From: Bact-19 sp038319215
GTDB lineage: Bacteria > Bacteroidota > Bacteroidia > Bacteroidales > ML635J-15
NCBI GenBank assembly: GCA_038319215.1
Contig: JBBQCZ010000079.1
Coordinates: forward strand, 1 to 17,949
DNA: 17,949 nucleotides
Direction: 5' to 3'
Position 1 is the stretch's first letter, and each line of letters opens with the position of its first letter. The notes under the pieces were generated by a model, which searched no databases, was not told the DNA's origin, and worked only from the letters and a program-made list of their open reading frames with translations. The position numbers were made by a program, and so were the translations under genes. Shown in pieces: positions 7,696 through 15,713 of this stretch.

Positions 7696-9969
7696 ATGGA
7701 GAATAATCTAGTTATCGTTGAGTCCCCTGCTAAAGCCAAGACTATTGCAAAATTTCTTGGAGATGATTTTATTGTAAAATCTAGTTTTGGGCACATTCGC
7801 GACCTGTCTAAAAAGAATCTGGGGATTGACATTACAAATAACTTTGCCCCTGACTATGAAATTCCTGCCGACAAGAAAAAAGTTGTCAGTGAACTAAAAA
7901 AAACAGCATCGCAGGTAAAAATGGTTTGGCTTGCTTCCGATGAAGACCGCGAAGGAGAGGCCATTTCGTGGCATCTTAGTGAGGTATTAAAACTAAATAA
8001 GTCGAACTCTCAGCGAATTGTATTTCATGAGATTACAAAAGAAGCAATTCAAAATGCAATTCTTAACCCTCGTGATATCGATATAAATCTAGTAAATGCA
8101 CAACAAGCTCGAAGAATACTCGATAGGATTGTAGGTTTTAGTTTATCTCCGCTTTTATGGAAAAAAATAAAGCCAGCATTATCAGCAGGCAGAGTGCAAT
8201 CTGTTGCAGTTAGGTTAATTGTTGAGCGCGAACGCGAAATCAACAATTTTACTTCAACTTCTGTTTTTAAAGTTGTAGGCCTTTTTATAATTGATGGCAA
8301 TGTTGTTAAGGCAGAACTTAATCAAAAGTATAAAACCATTAAAGAGGCTGAATCTTTTCTAAATAAATGTATTGGTCAAGATTTTCATATTGAAGATATT
8401 GTAAAGAAACCAGGAAAAAAATCACCAGCGCCACCTTTCACAACTTCAACACTTCAGCAAGAAGCAGGGAGAAAGTTAGGTTATTCGGTTGCACAGACAA
8501 TGAAATATGCTCAGAGTTTGTACGAAAATGGATTCATAACTTACATGAGAACAGACTCTGTAAACCTGTCGAACATGGCAATAGGTAGCATTAAAAATCT
8601 AATTACACAGAGTTTCGGTGAAGAGTATGTAAAAATTAGAAAATACGCTAATAAAATTAAAGGTGCACAAGAAGCTCATGAGGCTATTCGTCCAACTTAT
8701 GCTGATAATGAAAATATTGAAGCAGGAAAACAGGAACAACGACTTTATGAACTAATTAGAAAAAGAGCTATTGCATCTCAAATGGAAGATGCTAAAATAG
8801 AGAAAACTATTATTACCATTAATAATAAAGAAAATAACATTAGTTTTTTAGCAACTGGAGAAATTATTACTTTCGAAGGATTCCTAAAATTATATATCGA
8901 ATCAACAGATGACGAAACTAATGACGAAAACGAATCGTTACTTCCAAATGTAAATAAAGGAGAAAGTGCAGTTATCTCAAAAATTGATGTTACTGAAAGA
9001 TACGACCAACCACCATACAGATACACAGAAGCTAGCCTTGTTAAAAAGATGGAAGAACTTGGAATAGGTAGACCATCTACTTACGCACCAACAATTTCTA
9101 CTATTCAACAAAGAGAATATGTGGTTAAAGAAAGCAGACCAGCTTCAACAAGGAAAATACAAACTTTGACATTAGAAGATAAGAATATCTCTGTAAAAAC
9201 AATATCAGAAAAATTTGGTGCTGAAACGAATAAGCTATTCCCAACATCTATGGGAGTTGTTGTAACAGACTACTTAACTGGCCATTTTGATGATATTCTC
9301 GATTATAATTTTACAGCTCAAATAGAAGAAAAGTTTGATAGTGTTGCAATTGGTAAAGTTGCATGGGACAAAATGTTAAAAGACTTTTATAAAACTTTTA
9401 GTGTTAAACTTGAAAATAGTTTGAAAGAAAAAGAGAATACTAAATGGGAAAAGGAAGTAGGAAAACATCCCGAAAATGGACTACCAATAATTCTTAAGGT
9501 TGGTAAATATGGTCCTTATGCTTCAGTAGAGGGAGGCGAAAAGCCGATGTATGCAAGTCTAAGAAAAAATCAGAATATTGAAAGTATTACATTAGAAGAG
9601 GTACTAGATTTATTTAAACTTCCAAGAAATATAGGCAGATACGGAGAAGATGATGTAATTGTATCATTGGGAAAATTTGGACCATATATTAGAAACAACA
9701 GCGCTTTCTTCAGTTTAAAAAAAGAAGACGACCCATATACTATTGAATTAGAAAGAGCAATTGAACTTATCCTAGAAAAACAATTAAAACAAAAAGATAG
9801 CTTTAGCAGAACATTTGATGAAATTCCAGGATTGCAAATTTTAAAAGGTAGATATGGACCTTACATTGCATTTGAAAAGAAAAATTACAGGATTCCAAAA
9901 AATCTTGATCCTGAAACGTTAACAATTGATGAGTGTAAAGAAATTATAAACAAAAAAGATACAAAATAG
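7696..9969 (+). CDS. topA: DNA topoisomerase I (type IA)
   Basis: TopA relaxes negative supercoils by transient single-strand breakage. The 757-residue protein shows a TOPRIM domain with VIVESPAKAKT (7-17, Glu9) and DEDREGE (82-88). It also has the LSAGRVQS segment (162-169), the active-site motif FITYMRTDS with Tyr283 and Arg285, and GIGRPSTYAPTI further on. The C-terminal part lacks the C4 zinc fingers of the E. coli enzyme. It instead has repeated G-K/R-Y/F-GPY units (GKYGPYAS, GKFGPYIRN, GRYGPYIAF), as is common in Bacteroidota TopA. The start at 7696 places the TOPRIM strand immediately at the N-terminus. It is followed by a small hairpin and a long non-coding gap, so it appears monocistronic. 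Confidence 0.97.
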   Translation: MENNLVIVESPAKAKTIAKFLGDDFIVKSSFGHIRDLSKKNLGIDITNNFAPDYEIPADKKKVVSELKKTASQVKMVWLASDEDREGEAISWHLSEVLKLNKSNSQRIVFHEITKEAIQNAILNPRDIDINLVNAQQARRILDRIVGFSLSPLLWKKIKPALSAGRVQSVAVRLIVEREREINNFTSTSVFKVVGLFIIDGNVVKAELNQKYKTIKEAESFLNKCIGQDFHIEDIVKKPGKKSPAPPFTTSTLQQEAGRKLGYSVAQTMKYAQSLYENGFITYMRTDSVNLSNMAIGSIKNLITQSFGEEYVKIRKYANKIKGAQEAHEAIRPTYADNENIEAGKQEQRLYELIRKRAIASQMEDAKIEKTIITINNKENNISFLATGEIITFEGFLKLYIESTDDETNDENESLLPNVNKGESAVISKIDVTERYDQPPYRYTEASLVKKMEELGIGRPSTYAPTISTIQQREYVVKESRPASTRKIQTLTLEDKNISVKTISEKFGAETNKLFPTSMGVVVTDYLTGHFDDILDYNFTAQIEEKFDSVAIGKVAWDKMLKDFYKTFSVKLENSLKEKENTKWEKEVGKHPENGLPIILKVGKYGPYASVEGGEKPMYASLRKNQNIESITLEEVLDLFKLPRNIGRYGEDDVIVSLGKFGPYIRNNSAFFSLKKEDDPYTIELERAIELILEKQLKQKDSFSRTFDEIPGLQILKGRYGPYIAFEKKNYRIPKNLDPETLTIDECKEIINKKDTK

Positions 9970-9972
9970 TTT

Positions 9973-9995
9973 ATGCTCTGAAAATGAGCATTTTA
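9973..9995 (+). terminator. Candidate terminator after topA
   Basis: ATGCTC (9973-9978) pairs with GAGCAT (9986-9991) around a 7-nt loop and is followed by TTTA, starting 3 nt after the topA stop codon. The stem is short and the T run is poor, so termination may be inefficient. Confidence 0.4.
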
Positions 9996-10022
9996 GATTT
10001 CTATTTTAACTATTCAATCCAA

Positions 10023-10049
10023 TAATAATGATATTTATCATCATTATTA
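10023..10049. repeat. 10-bp perfect inverted repeat downstream of topA
   Basis: TAATAATGAT (10023-10032) and ATCATTATTA (10040-10049) are perfect inverted copies around a 7-nt spacer. An alternative pairing TGAT/ATCA has a 4-nt loop. There is no T run after it, so it is a poor intrinsic terminator; it may be an operator or an RNA hairpin in the topA 3' region. Confidence 0.5.
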
Positions 10050-10146
10050 AGGATTGTACATAATAATAAAAGGCTTGCCAACGTTATTTTTAAGAATTTT
10101 TATTTTATTTTTTGAATATTTTCTATGGTATTTAAAAAATTTAGTG

Positions 10147-10154
10147 TAACTTTC
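10147..10154 (+). promoter_or_regulatory. Possible -7 element of the T9SS operon
   Basis: TAACTTTC differs from the TAnnTTTG consensus by the last base. No TTTG is placed 19-21 nt upstream; the nearest, at 10111-10114, is 32 nt away. If real, this promoter is weak or uses an alternative sigma factor. Confidence 0.25.
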
Positions 10155-10200
10155 GCAATTTGAAATTTTAAAGTAAATAAATTCATTATTCGAATTGTAG

Positions 10201-10242
10201 TTATTAACAATTTTTGCGTTATCAACAAAAAAATGTTAATAA
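10201..10242. repeat. 9-bp perfect inverted repeat in the porP leader
   Basis: TTATTAACA (10201-10209) and TGTTAATAA (10234-10242) are perfect inverted copies around 24 nt. The spacer contains GTTATCAAC (10218-10226), itself a GTT-N3-AAC palindrome. The layout is compatible with a regulator binding site upstream of the secretion operon; the binding protein is unknown. Confidence 0.45.
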
Positions 10243-10329
10243 AATTAGGATAATTAAAAAAAAAGTGTTTTTTTTACCAATTATAAAAGATTGGGAGTTA
10301 AGTATTGAAAGTGAAAAACTGAATTTAAT

Positions 10330-11271
10330 ATGAGGAGATTATTACTACTGGCCATCGTTTTTACAGGAATGTTTATTAACTATTCCCTAGCTCAGGTTGA
10401 CTCTCATTTCAGCTTGTTTGAATATTCCCAGAACATGTACAATCCGGGATCAGCAGGTAGCAATAACGCTATGTGCGTTACAAGCTTACACAGACAGCAA
10501 TGGGTGGGTCTTGAAGAAGGCAGACCAATAACCACATTATTCTCATTTGACATGCCATTGATAGATATCTTAGGAGTTGGTTTAAACATTAACCAGGATA
10601 TATTAGGATTTCAACAAGATTTAAATATTAGTGGAAATATCGCTTATAGGGCAGAATTGGGCCCCGGCATGTTAGGAGTTGGCCTTGGTCTTGGAGTTAT
10701 AAACCGATCAATTGACGGAGATTGGAGAACTTGGTCTTCGTTAACTGGCGGAACTGTTTATGAAGACCCTGCTATTCCGCATATGGAAAGCAAGACAGCT
10801 TTTGATATGAGCTTTGGTGCGACATTGGTTAGTCAAGATTATTGGGTTGGATTTTCTGTTACACATCTTTTAAAACCTACAATAAATTTTGAGGTAGATT
10901 TACCAAGTTCTATTGCTCGTCATTATTATTTAACTGGTGGTTACAATTATTCTCTACCAAATCCTTCATTCGACTTATTGGCATCAACAATGCTTCAGTC
11001 GGATGGTAGTACAATGGAATTTCAAATAAATGCTAAGATATTATATAATAAAAGCTTCTGGGGTGGCGTTTCATATAGGTACAACGATGCAATTGTGCCA
11101 ATGTTGGGAGTACATCTAATTAATGGGTTAAGTTTTGGGTATAGTTACGACATCGTTACATCAAAAATTGGATCTTATAATCACGGATCACACGAATTGA
11201 TGGTTAGATATTGTTTCGACATTCAAAAAGATAATAACCCAGGTAGATACAGAAGTGTTAGAAGATTGTAA
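10330..11271 (+). CDS. porP: Type IX secretion system outer-membrane protein PorP/SprF
   Basis: The 313-residue protein has a Sec signal peptide (basic MRR, hydrophobic core, probable cleavage after SLAQ at about residue 22). The PorP/SprF opening follows: FSLFEYSQNMYNPGSAGSNNAMCVTSLHRQQWVG. The remainder is made of repeated amphipathic strands with Gly and aromatic residues, consistent with an outer-membrane beta-barrel. PorP/SprF proteins are outer-membrane components of the T9SS; in Flavobacterium SprF paralogues serve particular cargo such as SprB. Its position as first gene before gldKLMN supports a general T9SS role rather than a cargo-specific one. Next gene after 55 nt. Length is typical. 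Confidence 0.93.
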   Translation: MRRLLLLAIVFTGMFINYSLAQVDSHFSLFEYSQNMYNPGSAGSNNAMCVTSLHRQQWVGLEEGRPITTLFSFDMPLIDILGVGLNINQDILGFQQDLNISGNIAYRAELGPGMLGVGLGLGVINRSIDGDWRTWSSLTGGTVYEDPAIPHMESKTAFDMSFGATLVSQDYWVGFSVTHLLKPTINFEVDLPSSIARHYYLTGGYNYSLPNPSFDLLASTMLQSDGSTMEFQINAKILYNKSFWGGVSYRYNDAIVPMLGVHLINGLSFGYSYDIVTSKIGSYNHGSHELMVRYCFDIQKDNNPGRYRSVRRL

Positions 11272-11326
11272 CTTTTTAATAATAATAACGTAAAAAATTG
11301 TCGCTTACTAAAATAAATGTATAATT

Positions 11327-12988
11327 ATGAGAAAACTACTCATCATCAGTACAATCATCGTTGTCTTCCTAAGTAGTTGTGGATACTATGGAAGTGGTGA
11401 ACTGACCGGAATTGACAGAAAATTATGGTACTCTCCGGATCCTTACGGGATGTTGTTTATTCCTCCAGGGACATACCAAATGGGGCCAAGTGACCAAGAT
11501 GTGCCCTATTCTATGACAGCAGAAGCTAAAACAGTAACTTTACAAGGTTTTTGGATGGACGAAACTGAAATTACAAATGCTGAATATAGGCAATTTGTAG
11601 CATGGGTTCGCGACTCCATGGCACTAACCGTATTAGGTAAAGAAACGAAAAATGATGTTGACTTTGGTGATATTAGCACCAAAACGTCGTATCAGCCAAT
11701 CGATTTTATTATCGATGATACTGATGTAACAGAAGACGAGTCAAATTTCATCACAAACATGTATACCAATGGGGAATTTGATTTTGATGATTATGACAAT
11801 ACGAATTTCCTTGACTGGAATGGTCCTCTGGATTACATGGATTTAGAAATTAAAGGTATTTTAATTAAAAATGAAATTCCTAACAATTTCAATCAAACCC
11901 TATATGTGTTACCTCCAGCAGAACTATATCATTTTATGCGTCAAATTGACCTAAACACAGACGCATTATATTACGACTATTTTTGGATGGATTTAAAACA
12001 AGCTGCACAAAAACACACATATAAACCAGGTGTAGATGGAGCAGACCAAGATGTTGCTAGAACTTTTGACCGCGAAGGCGATCATGGTTTAAGAATTGGA
12101 AGACATTTCAATCCTGAAACTGGTCAATATGAAGGTGAAATTGCAGACCGTGAAAAATTAGACGAAGACAGACCTTGGGATGATTTCGCTGATCGTGAAA
12201 TTAAAAACTACGATGGAAAATCTGATGCTGGTCGTAATGGTGGAAGATACAGTTATTTTATGCACGAAAAAGTTCATATTTATCCTGACACATTGTGTTG
12301 GATTAGCGACTTCACATATTCATACAATGAGCCGATGACCAAAATGTATTTCTGGCATCCAGCATACGACTATTATCCAGTTGTTGGTGTTTCATGGGTA
12401 CAGGCAAATGCTTTTGCAATGTGGAGAACAATGCTAAAAAATTCTAGTCAAAAAACTGTTGGTGATTACTACCTAAACGAGTACAGACTTCCAACAGAAT
12501 CAGAATGGGAATATGCTTCTCGTGGTGGACTTGATTTATCAATGTATCCTTGGGGAGGTTTATACACACGTAATTATAGTGGTTGTTTTATAGCCAACTT
12601 TAAACCTATGAGAGGTAACTATTATGATGATGGTGGAGTACAAACTTTGATGGTTGCTACTTATGATCCAAACGAATGGGGATTATATGATATGGCAGGT
12701 AACGTAGCAGAATGGACAAGTAATGCATTTGACGAATCAGCATATAATTTTACACACGACTTAAATCCTGATTATCAATATTATGCACATCCAGATGATC
12801 CACCAGCAAAGAAACGTAAAGTTGTTAGAGGAGGTTCATGGAAAGATGTGGCATATTATATGCAAAACGGGTCTCGCACCTATGAATTCCAGGATTCAGC
12901 AAAAAGTTATATTGGTTTCAGATGCGTAAGAACTTACTTAGGAAGACATAGAGCAGACGGTACTTCTTATTCACAGGTTTATCAATAG
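11327..12988 (+). CDS. gldK: T9SS/gliding lipoprotein GldK (PorK)
   Basis: GldK/PorK is an outer-membrane lipoprotein that forms the periplasmic ring with GldN. The 553-residue product has a lipoprotein signal with lipobox LSSC (Cys18). It also carries a formylglycine-generating-enzyme-like (FGE/SUMF1) fold: MLFIPPGTYQMG at about 42-53, WMDETEITNAEYRQF, YPVVGVSWVQANAFAMW, YRLPTESEWEYASRGG, GLYDMAGNVAEWTSNAF, VRGGSW (500-505) and GFRC (530-533). The fold is split by a long acidic insertion (about residues 95-340). The paired catalytic Cys residues that FGE has just after the GGS motif are not found, so a structural rather than enzymatic role is expected. It is the second gene of the T9SS cluster. 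Confidence 0.96.
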   Translation: MRKLLIISTIIVVFLSSCGYYGSGELTGIDRKLWYSPDPYGMLFIPPGTYQMGPSDQDVPYSMTAEAKTVTLQGFWMDETEITNAEYRQFVAWVRDSMALTVLGKETKNDVDFGDISTKTSYQPIDFIIDDTDVTEDESNFITNMYTNGEFDFDDYDNTNFLDWNGPLDYMDLEIKGILIKNEIPNNFNQTLYVLPPAELYHFMRQIDLNTDALYYDYFWMDLKQAAQKHTYKPGVDGADQDVARTFDREGDHGLRIGRHFNPETGQYEGEIADREKLDEDRPWDDFADREIKNYDGKSDAGRNGGRYSYFMHEKVHIYPDTLCWISDFTYSYNEPMTKMYFWHPAYDYYPVVGVSWVQANAFAMWRTMLKNSSQKTVGDYYLNEYRLPTESEWEYASRGGLDLSMYPWGGLYTRNYSGCFIANFKPMRGNYYDDGGVQTLMVATYDPNEWGLYDMAGNVAEWTSNAFDESAYNFTHDLNPDYQYYAHPDDPPAKKRKVVRGGSWKDVAYYMQNGSRTYEFQDSAKSYIGFRCVRTYLGRHRADGTSYSQVYQ

Positions 12989-13013
12989 AGATTAAAAAGA
13001 TTAGATTAAAAAG
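12989..13013 (+). repeat. 11-bp tandem direct repeat between gldK and gldL
   Basis: AGATTAAAAAG occurs at 12989-12999 and again at 13003-13013, immediately after the gldK stop codon and directly before a consensus -7 box (13014-13021). It is a simple tandem duplication in AT-rich DNA or a repeated binding site. Confidence 0.55.
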
Positions 13014-13021
13014 TATATTTG
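13014..13021 (+). promoter_or_regulatory. Candidate internal promoter element before gldL
   Basis: TATATTTG exactly matches the TAnnTTTG consensus and lies 46 nt before the gldL start codon. No TTTG is present at the -33 position, where the direct repeat AGATTAAAAAG is found instead. It may give extra transcripts of gldL-gldM-gldN. Confidence 0.35.
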
Positions 13022-13067
13022 AGTATTATTTTATAAACGGAGTATTAATTAAAAAACTGACACGATT

Positions 13068-13994
13068 ATGAATTTGAGCGAAATTACCTCGAGTAAAAAG
13101 TACAAAAAGTTTATGGGTTTTATTTATGGATGGGGTGCTGCGGTTGTAATGGTTGGAGCATTGTTTAAAATCCAGCATTTACCAGGAGCAGGTATGATGT
13201 TAACAGTTGGTCTTTTGACTGAAGCATTTATCTTCTTCCTATCAGCATTCGAGCCACCTCACGAAGAGGTTGACTGGAGTTTAGTTTACCCAGAACTTGC
13301 AGGTGTTGAAGAAAATCTGAACATCTCAGACAAAAAAGCTGCTATTACTTCAAAAAAATCTGCATTAGAGAAATTTGATGCAATGATTGAAAATGCAGAA
13401 ATCACACCTGAATTATTCGAGAAATTAGGATTTGGTTTAAAAAATTTAAATACAACAGCTGAGAAATTACATGATGTATCTGATGCAACTGTTGCAACAA
13501 ACAACTATGTAGCTAACTTCGAAAAAGCTTCTGAGAAAGTTGCTTCTTTTGCAGATGCTTACGGCAGTTCTGCTGAAAAACTAAATGTACAAGCAGACAA
13601 ATTGGCTTCTACATATGAAAAATCAGCGAATGTTGTTGGAACATCAGGAGACGCACTCGCCGTTACATACAACAAGCTAATTGAAAACATGAATAAAGAG
13701 CTTGAAATGTCAGCAGGTGGAGGAAAAACATATAATGAGCAACTTAGCATAATGAACAAAAATCTCACTGCATTGAATGCCGTTTATGAACTTCAATTAC
13801 AAGGTACAAACAGCCAAATTGAATCTTCAAAAGCGTTATACAGTGGTCTTGATGAAATTCTTACTAATATGAAACAATCTGCTGACGACACAAAACGTTA
13901 TCGTGATGAAATCAGCAAATTAAGTCATAATCTTTCAGCAATGAATACCGTTTATGGTAACATGCTTGCTGCAATGAATTTTAAACAAGACTAA
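13068..13994 (+). CDS. gldL: T9SS inner-membrane motor protein GldL (PorL)
   Basis: GldL forms a pentameric inner-membrane channel around a GldM dimer and converts the proton motive force into movement that drives type IX secretion and gliding. The 308-residue protein has the two expected N-terminal helices, about 15-34 (FMGFIYGWGAAVVMVGALFK) and 38-61, joined by a tight QHLPGAG turn. Charged or polar residues lie within or at the membrane: Lys34, His37, Glu52 and Glu62. The motif FEPPHEEVDWSLVYPEL follows. The rest (about 85-300) is a long, mostly helical cytoplasmic region rich in Ala, Glu, Lys and Asn, likely coiled coil, as in the family. The gene precedes gldM by 44 nt. Start chosen at 13068, giving the usual short cytoplasmic N-terminus before the first helix. 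Confidence 0.95.
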   Translation: MNLSEITSSKKYKKFMGFIYGWGAAVVMVGALFKIQHLPGAGMMLTVGLLTEAFIFFLSAFEPPHEEVDWSLVYPELAGVEENLNISDKKAAITSKKSALEKFDAMIENAEITPELFEKLGFGLKNLNTTAEKLHDVSDATVATNNYVANFEKASEKVASFADAYGSSAEKLNVQADKLASTYEKSANVVGTSGDALAVTYNKLIENMNKELEMSAGGGKTYNEQLSIMNKNLTALNAVYELQLQGTNSQIESSKALYSGLDEILTNMKQSADDTKRYRDEISKLSHNLSAMNTVYGNMLAAMNFKQD

Positions 13995-14038
13995 TTTAAG
14001 AGTTGTTTTTTTTATGTTGAACTTAAAAACTTAATTAT

Positions 14039-15697
14039 ATGTCTGGAGGAAATTGCCCGGAAACCCCGAGGCAGAAAATGATTGGTATGATGTATTTGTT
14101 TTACACTGCTCTCTTGGCACTTAACGTTTCGTCAGAAATTGTTAATGCATTCGTCAAGATTGATAACAGTATCAAGAAAACAACCATCAACTTTTCTGCA
14201 AAAACTAATTCACTTTATGCGATAATTGACGCAAAGGTGGCTGAGCAACCAGGAAAGTACACAGAACTTTCAAAAGAAGCACATGAAATAGAAGCTCTTT
14301 CTAATAAGTTTATTAGCGATATTGATCGCTTAAAACTTATGATTATACAATCAAGTCAGGGCCCTGAAGCTACTTTGGAAGAAGAAATTAAAAAGAAAGA
14401 TGATTCTAATGCTGCGCCAATGATAATGATTGGCGAAGGTGGCCCTATGATGGGTGATAGTTTAAGAGGATGGATGAATAATTTCAGGACTACTCTTTTG
14501 AGTATAATTGAAAAACAAGAGCTTTTTACTGATACATCTATGACTATTTATCAAAATGTAACTAAGAATTTAGCGGTTACAGACCAACTTGACAACAAAG
14601 AAGAACCTTGGAAATGGGAAGAAACTTTGTGTAGAGGTATGCCTATGATTGGAACTATTGCAATGTTATCAAAATTACAGGCAGATGTTAGAAATTCAGA
14701 AGCTGATGTTTTGGAGTATATGATTTCAGCACTTGAAGGTCTTGATATTCGTATCACATCTTTGGAAGGTTTAGTTAGTTCCCCAAGAAGCTTTGTTGTT
14801 AGAGGCGGAACTTATACTTCAACTGTTTTCCTTGGAGCACGTGATACTTCAATGAGACCAACAATCTATCTTACCTACAACAAACCATTTTATGATTCAA
14901 CAGTTGTAAATGGTGAAGTTCAATTCAAACTTCGTTCTGGAGCAGACTATGACACATTAATACTTGATGAAACTGGTAAAGGTGTTCATACTAGAGATTG
15001 TGGTGGAGTTGGAGATTTTAACTATGGTGGTTTAATTCATTATGTTTCAAACCGTGGAGATATGTGGCTACCTTATCAAGCAACTTATCAAGTTGGTGAT
15101 GCTGGTTTCACTGTTTCTGCTACAAAATGTAATGTATTCTATCGTGGTTTAGAAAACCCAGTTGAAGTTGCAGTATCAGGTTATCCAAAAGAGAGTGTTA
15201 GCGTAAGTATTTCTGGTGGTGCTTCTATTAGAGGTTCAGCAGGAGGATATATCGTTACTGTTCCTACAAGTGTAACTTCAAAAGAAGTATTAATAACAGT
15301 CTCTGTTAAAGCAGATGGTGGAGGAAGAACTTTAGGTTCTGCTAAATTCAACGTTCTTAACGTACCACCACCAACAATTTACATTGCTGGTGCTTATAAA
15401 GATGGTGCAAAAGTTCCAAAAGCAGCTATTCAAAGAAGCCCAACTTTAACTGCAAAGTTAGATTCTGACTTCTTCCCATTCGAAGGTATTACATACAGTA
15501 TTGTATCTTATGAATTTATGTACCAAGTTAGAGGTGTAACTCAAACAGTACAAGGTACAGGTTCAAGCATACCTAGTAATATTTTGGGTGAGATGACTAA
15601 AATGGGAACTGGTTCTACTGCCAGCTTTACAAATATTAAAGTTAGTGGTCCTTCTGGTGTAAGACAAACAAACGGTATTACAGTAGTATTGCAATAA
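14039..15697 (+). CDS. gldM: T9SS motor protein GldM (PorM)
   Basis: GldM spans the periplasm as a dimer, linking the GldL motor to the GldK/GldN ring. The 552-residue protein begins with the hallmark GldM N-terminus NCPETPRQKMIGMMYLFYTALLALNVSSEIV. That holds the single transmembrane helix (about 13-33) with Arg11 just before it and Tyr19 within it, and these polar positions are thought to contact the GldL channel. A helical periplasmic domain follows (about 40-240), then beta-rich Ig-like domains (PRSFVVRGGTYTSTVFLGA and onward). The segment at 126-141 is unusually rich in Met, Gly and Pro. The length is slightly above the commonest size. The next gene, gldN, starts 16 nt downstream. Confidence 0.96.
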   Translation: MSGGNCPETPRQKMIGMMYLFYTALLALNVSSEIVNAFVKIDNSIKKTTINFSAKTNSLYAIIDAKVAEQPGKYTELSKEAHEIEALSNKFISDIDRLKLMIIQSSQGPEATLEEEIKKKDDSNAAPMIMIGEGGPMMGDSLRGWMNNFRTTLLSIIEKQELFTDTSMTIYQNVTKNLAVTDQLDNKEEPWKWEETLCRGMPMIGTIAMLSKLQADVRNSEADVLEYMISALEGLDIRITSLEGLVSSPRSFVVRGGTYTSTVFLGARDTSMRPTIYLTYNKPFYDSTVVNGEVQFKLRSGADYDTLILDETGKGVHTRDCGGVGDFNYGGLIHYVSNRGDMWLPYQATYQVGDAGFTVSATKCNVFYRGLENPVEVAVSGYPKESVSVSISGGASIRGSAGGYIVTVPTSVTSKEVLITVSVKADGGGRTLGSAKFNVLNVPPPTIYIAGAYKDGAKVPKAAIQRSPTLTAKLDSDFFPFEGITYSIVSYEFMYQVRGVTQTVQGTGSSIPSNILGEMTKMGTGSTASFTNIKVSGPSGVRQTNGITVVLQ

Positions 15698-15713
15698 TAT
15701 AAAAGCTATATTT

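Larger units (their letters stand above)
9970..10329. other. Non-coding interval between topA and porP
   Basis: No credible gene was seen in this 360-bp, very AT-rich stretch. It contains the topA hairpin (9973-9995), a 10-bp inverted repeat (10023-10049), a -7-like TAACTTTC (10147-10154) without a well-placed -33 box, and a 9-bp inverted repeat (10201-10242). An AT-rich leader with runs of A and T then runs to the porP start. If transcription begins near 10160, the T9SS operon would have an untranslated leader of about 170 nt. A small RNA cannot be excluded. Confidence 0.5.

Noticed and set aside
13286..13768. Two minus-strand open frames inside gldL
   Set aside because: They are Ser/Phe-rich antisense readings of the Ala/Glu/Lys-rich helical region of gldL, a usual by-product of its codon composition.
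13995..14027. TTTAAG/CTTAAA imperfect hairpin in the gldL-gldM gap with a T run in the loop
   Set aside because: The stem is AT-only and the T run is inside the loop rather than after the stem, so it does not look like a terminator or attenuator; chance pairing is likely in this composition.
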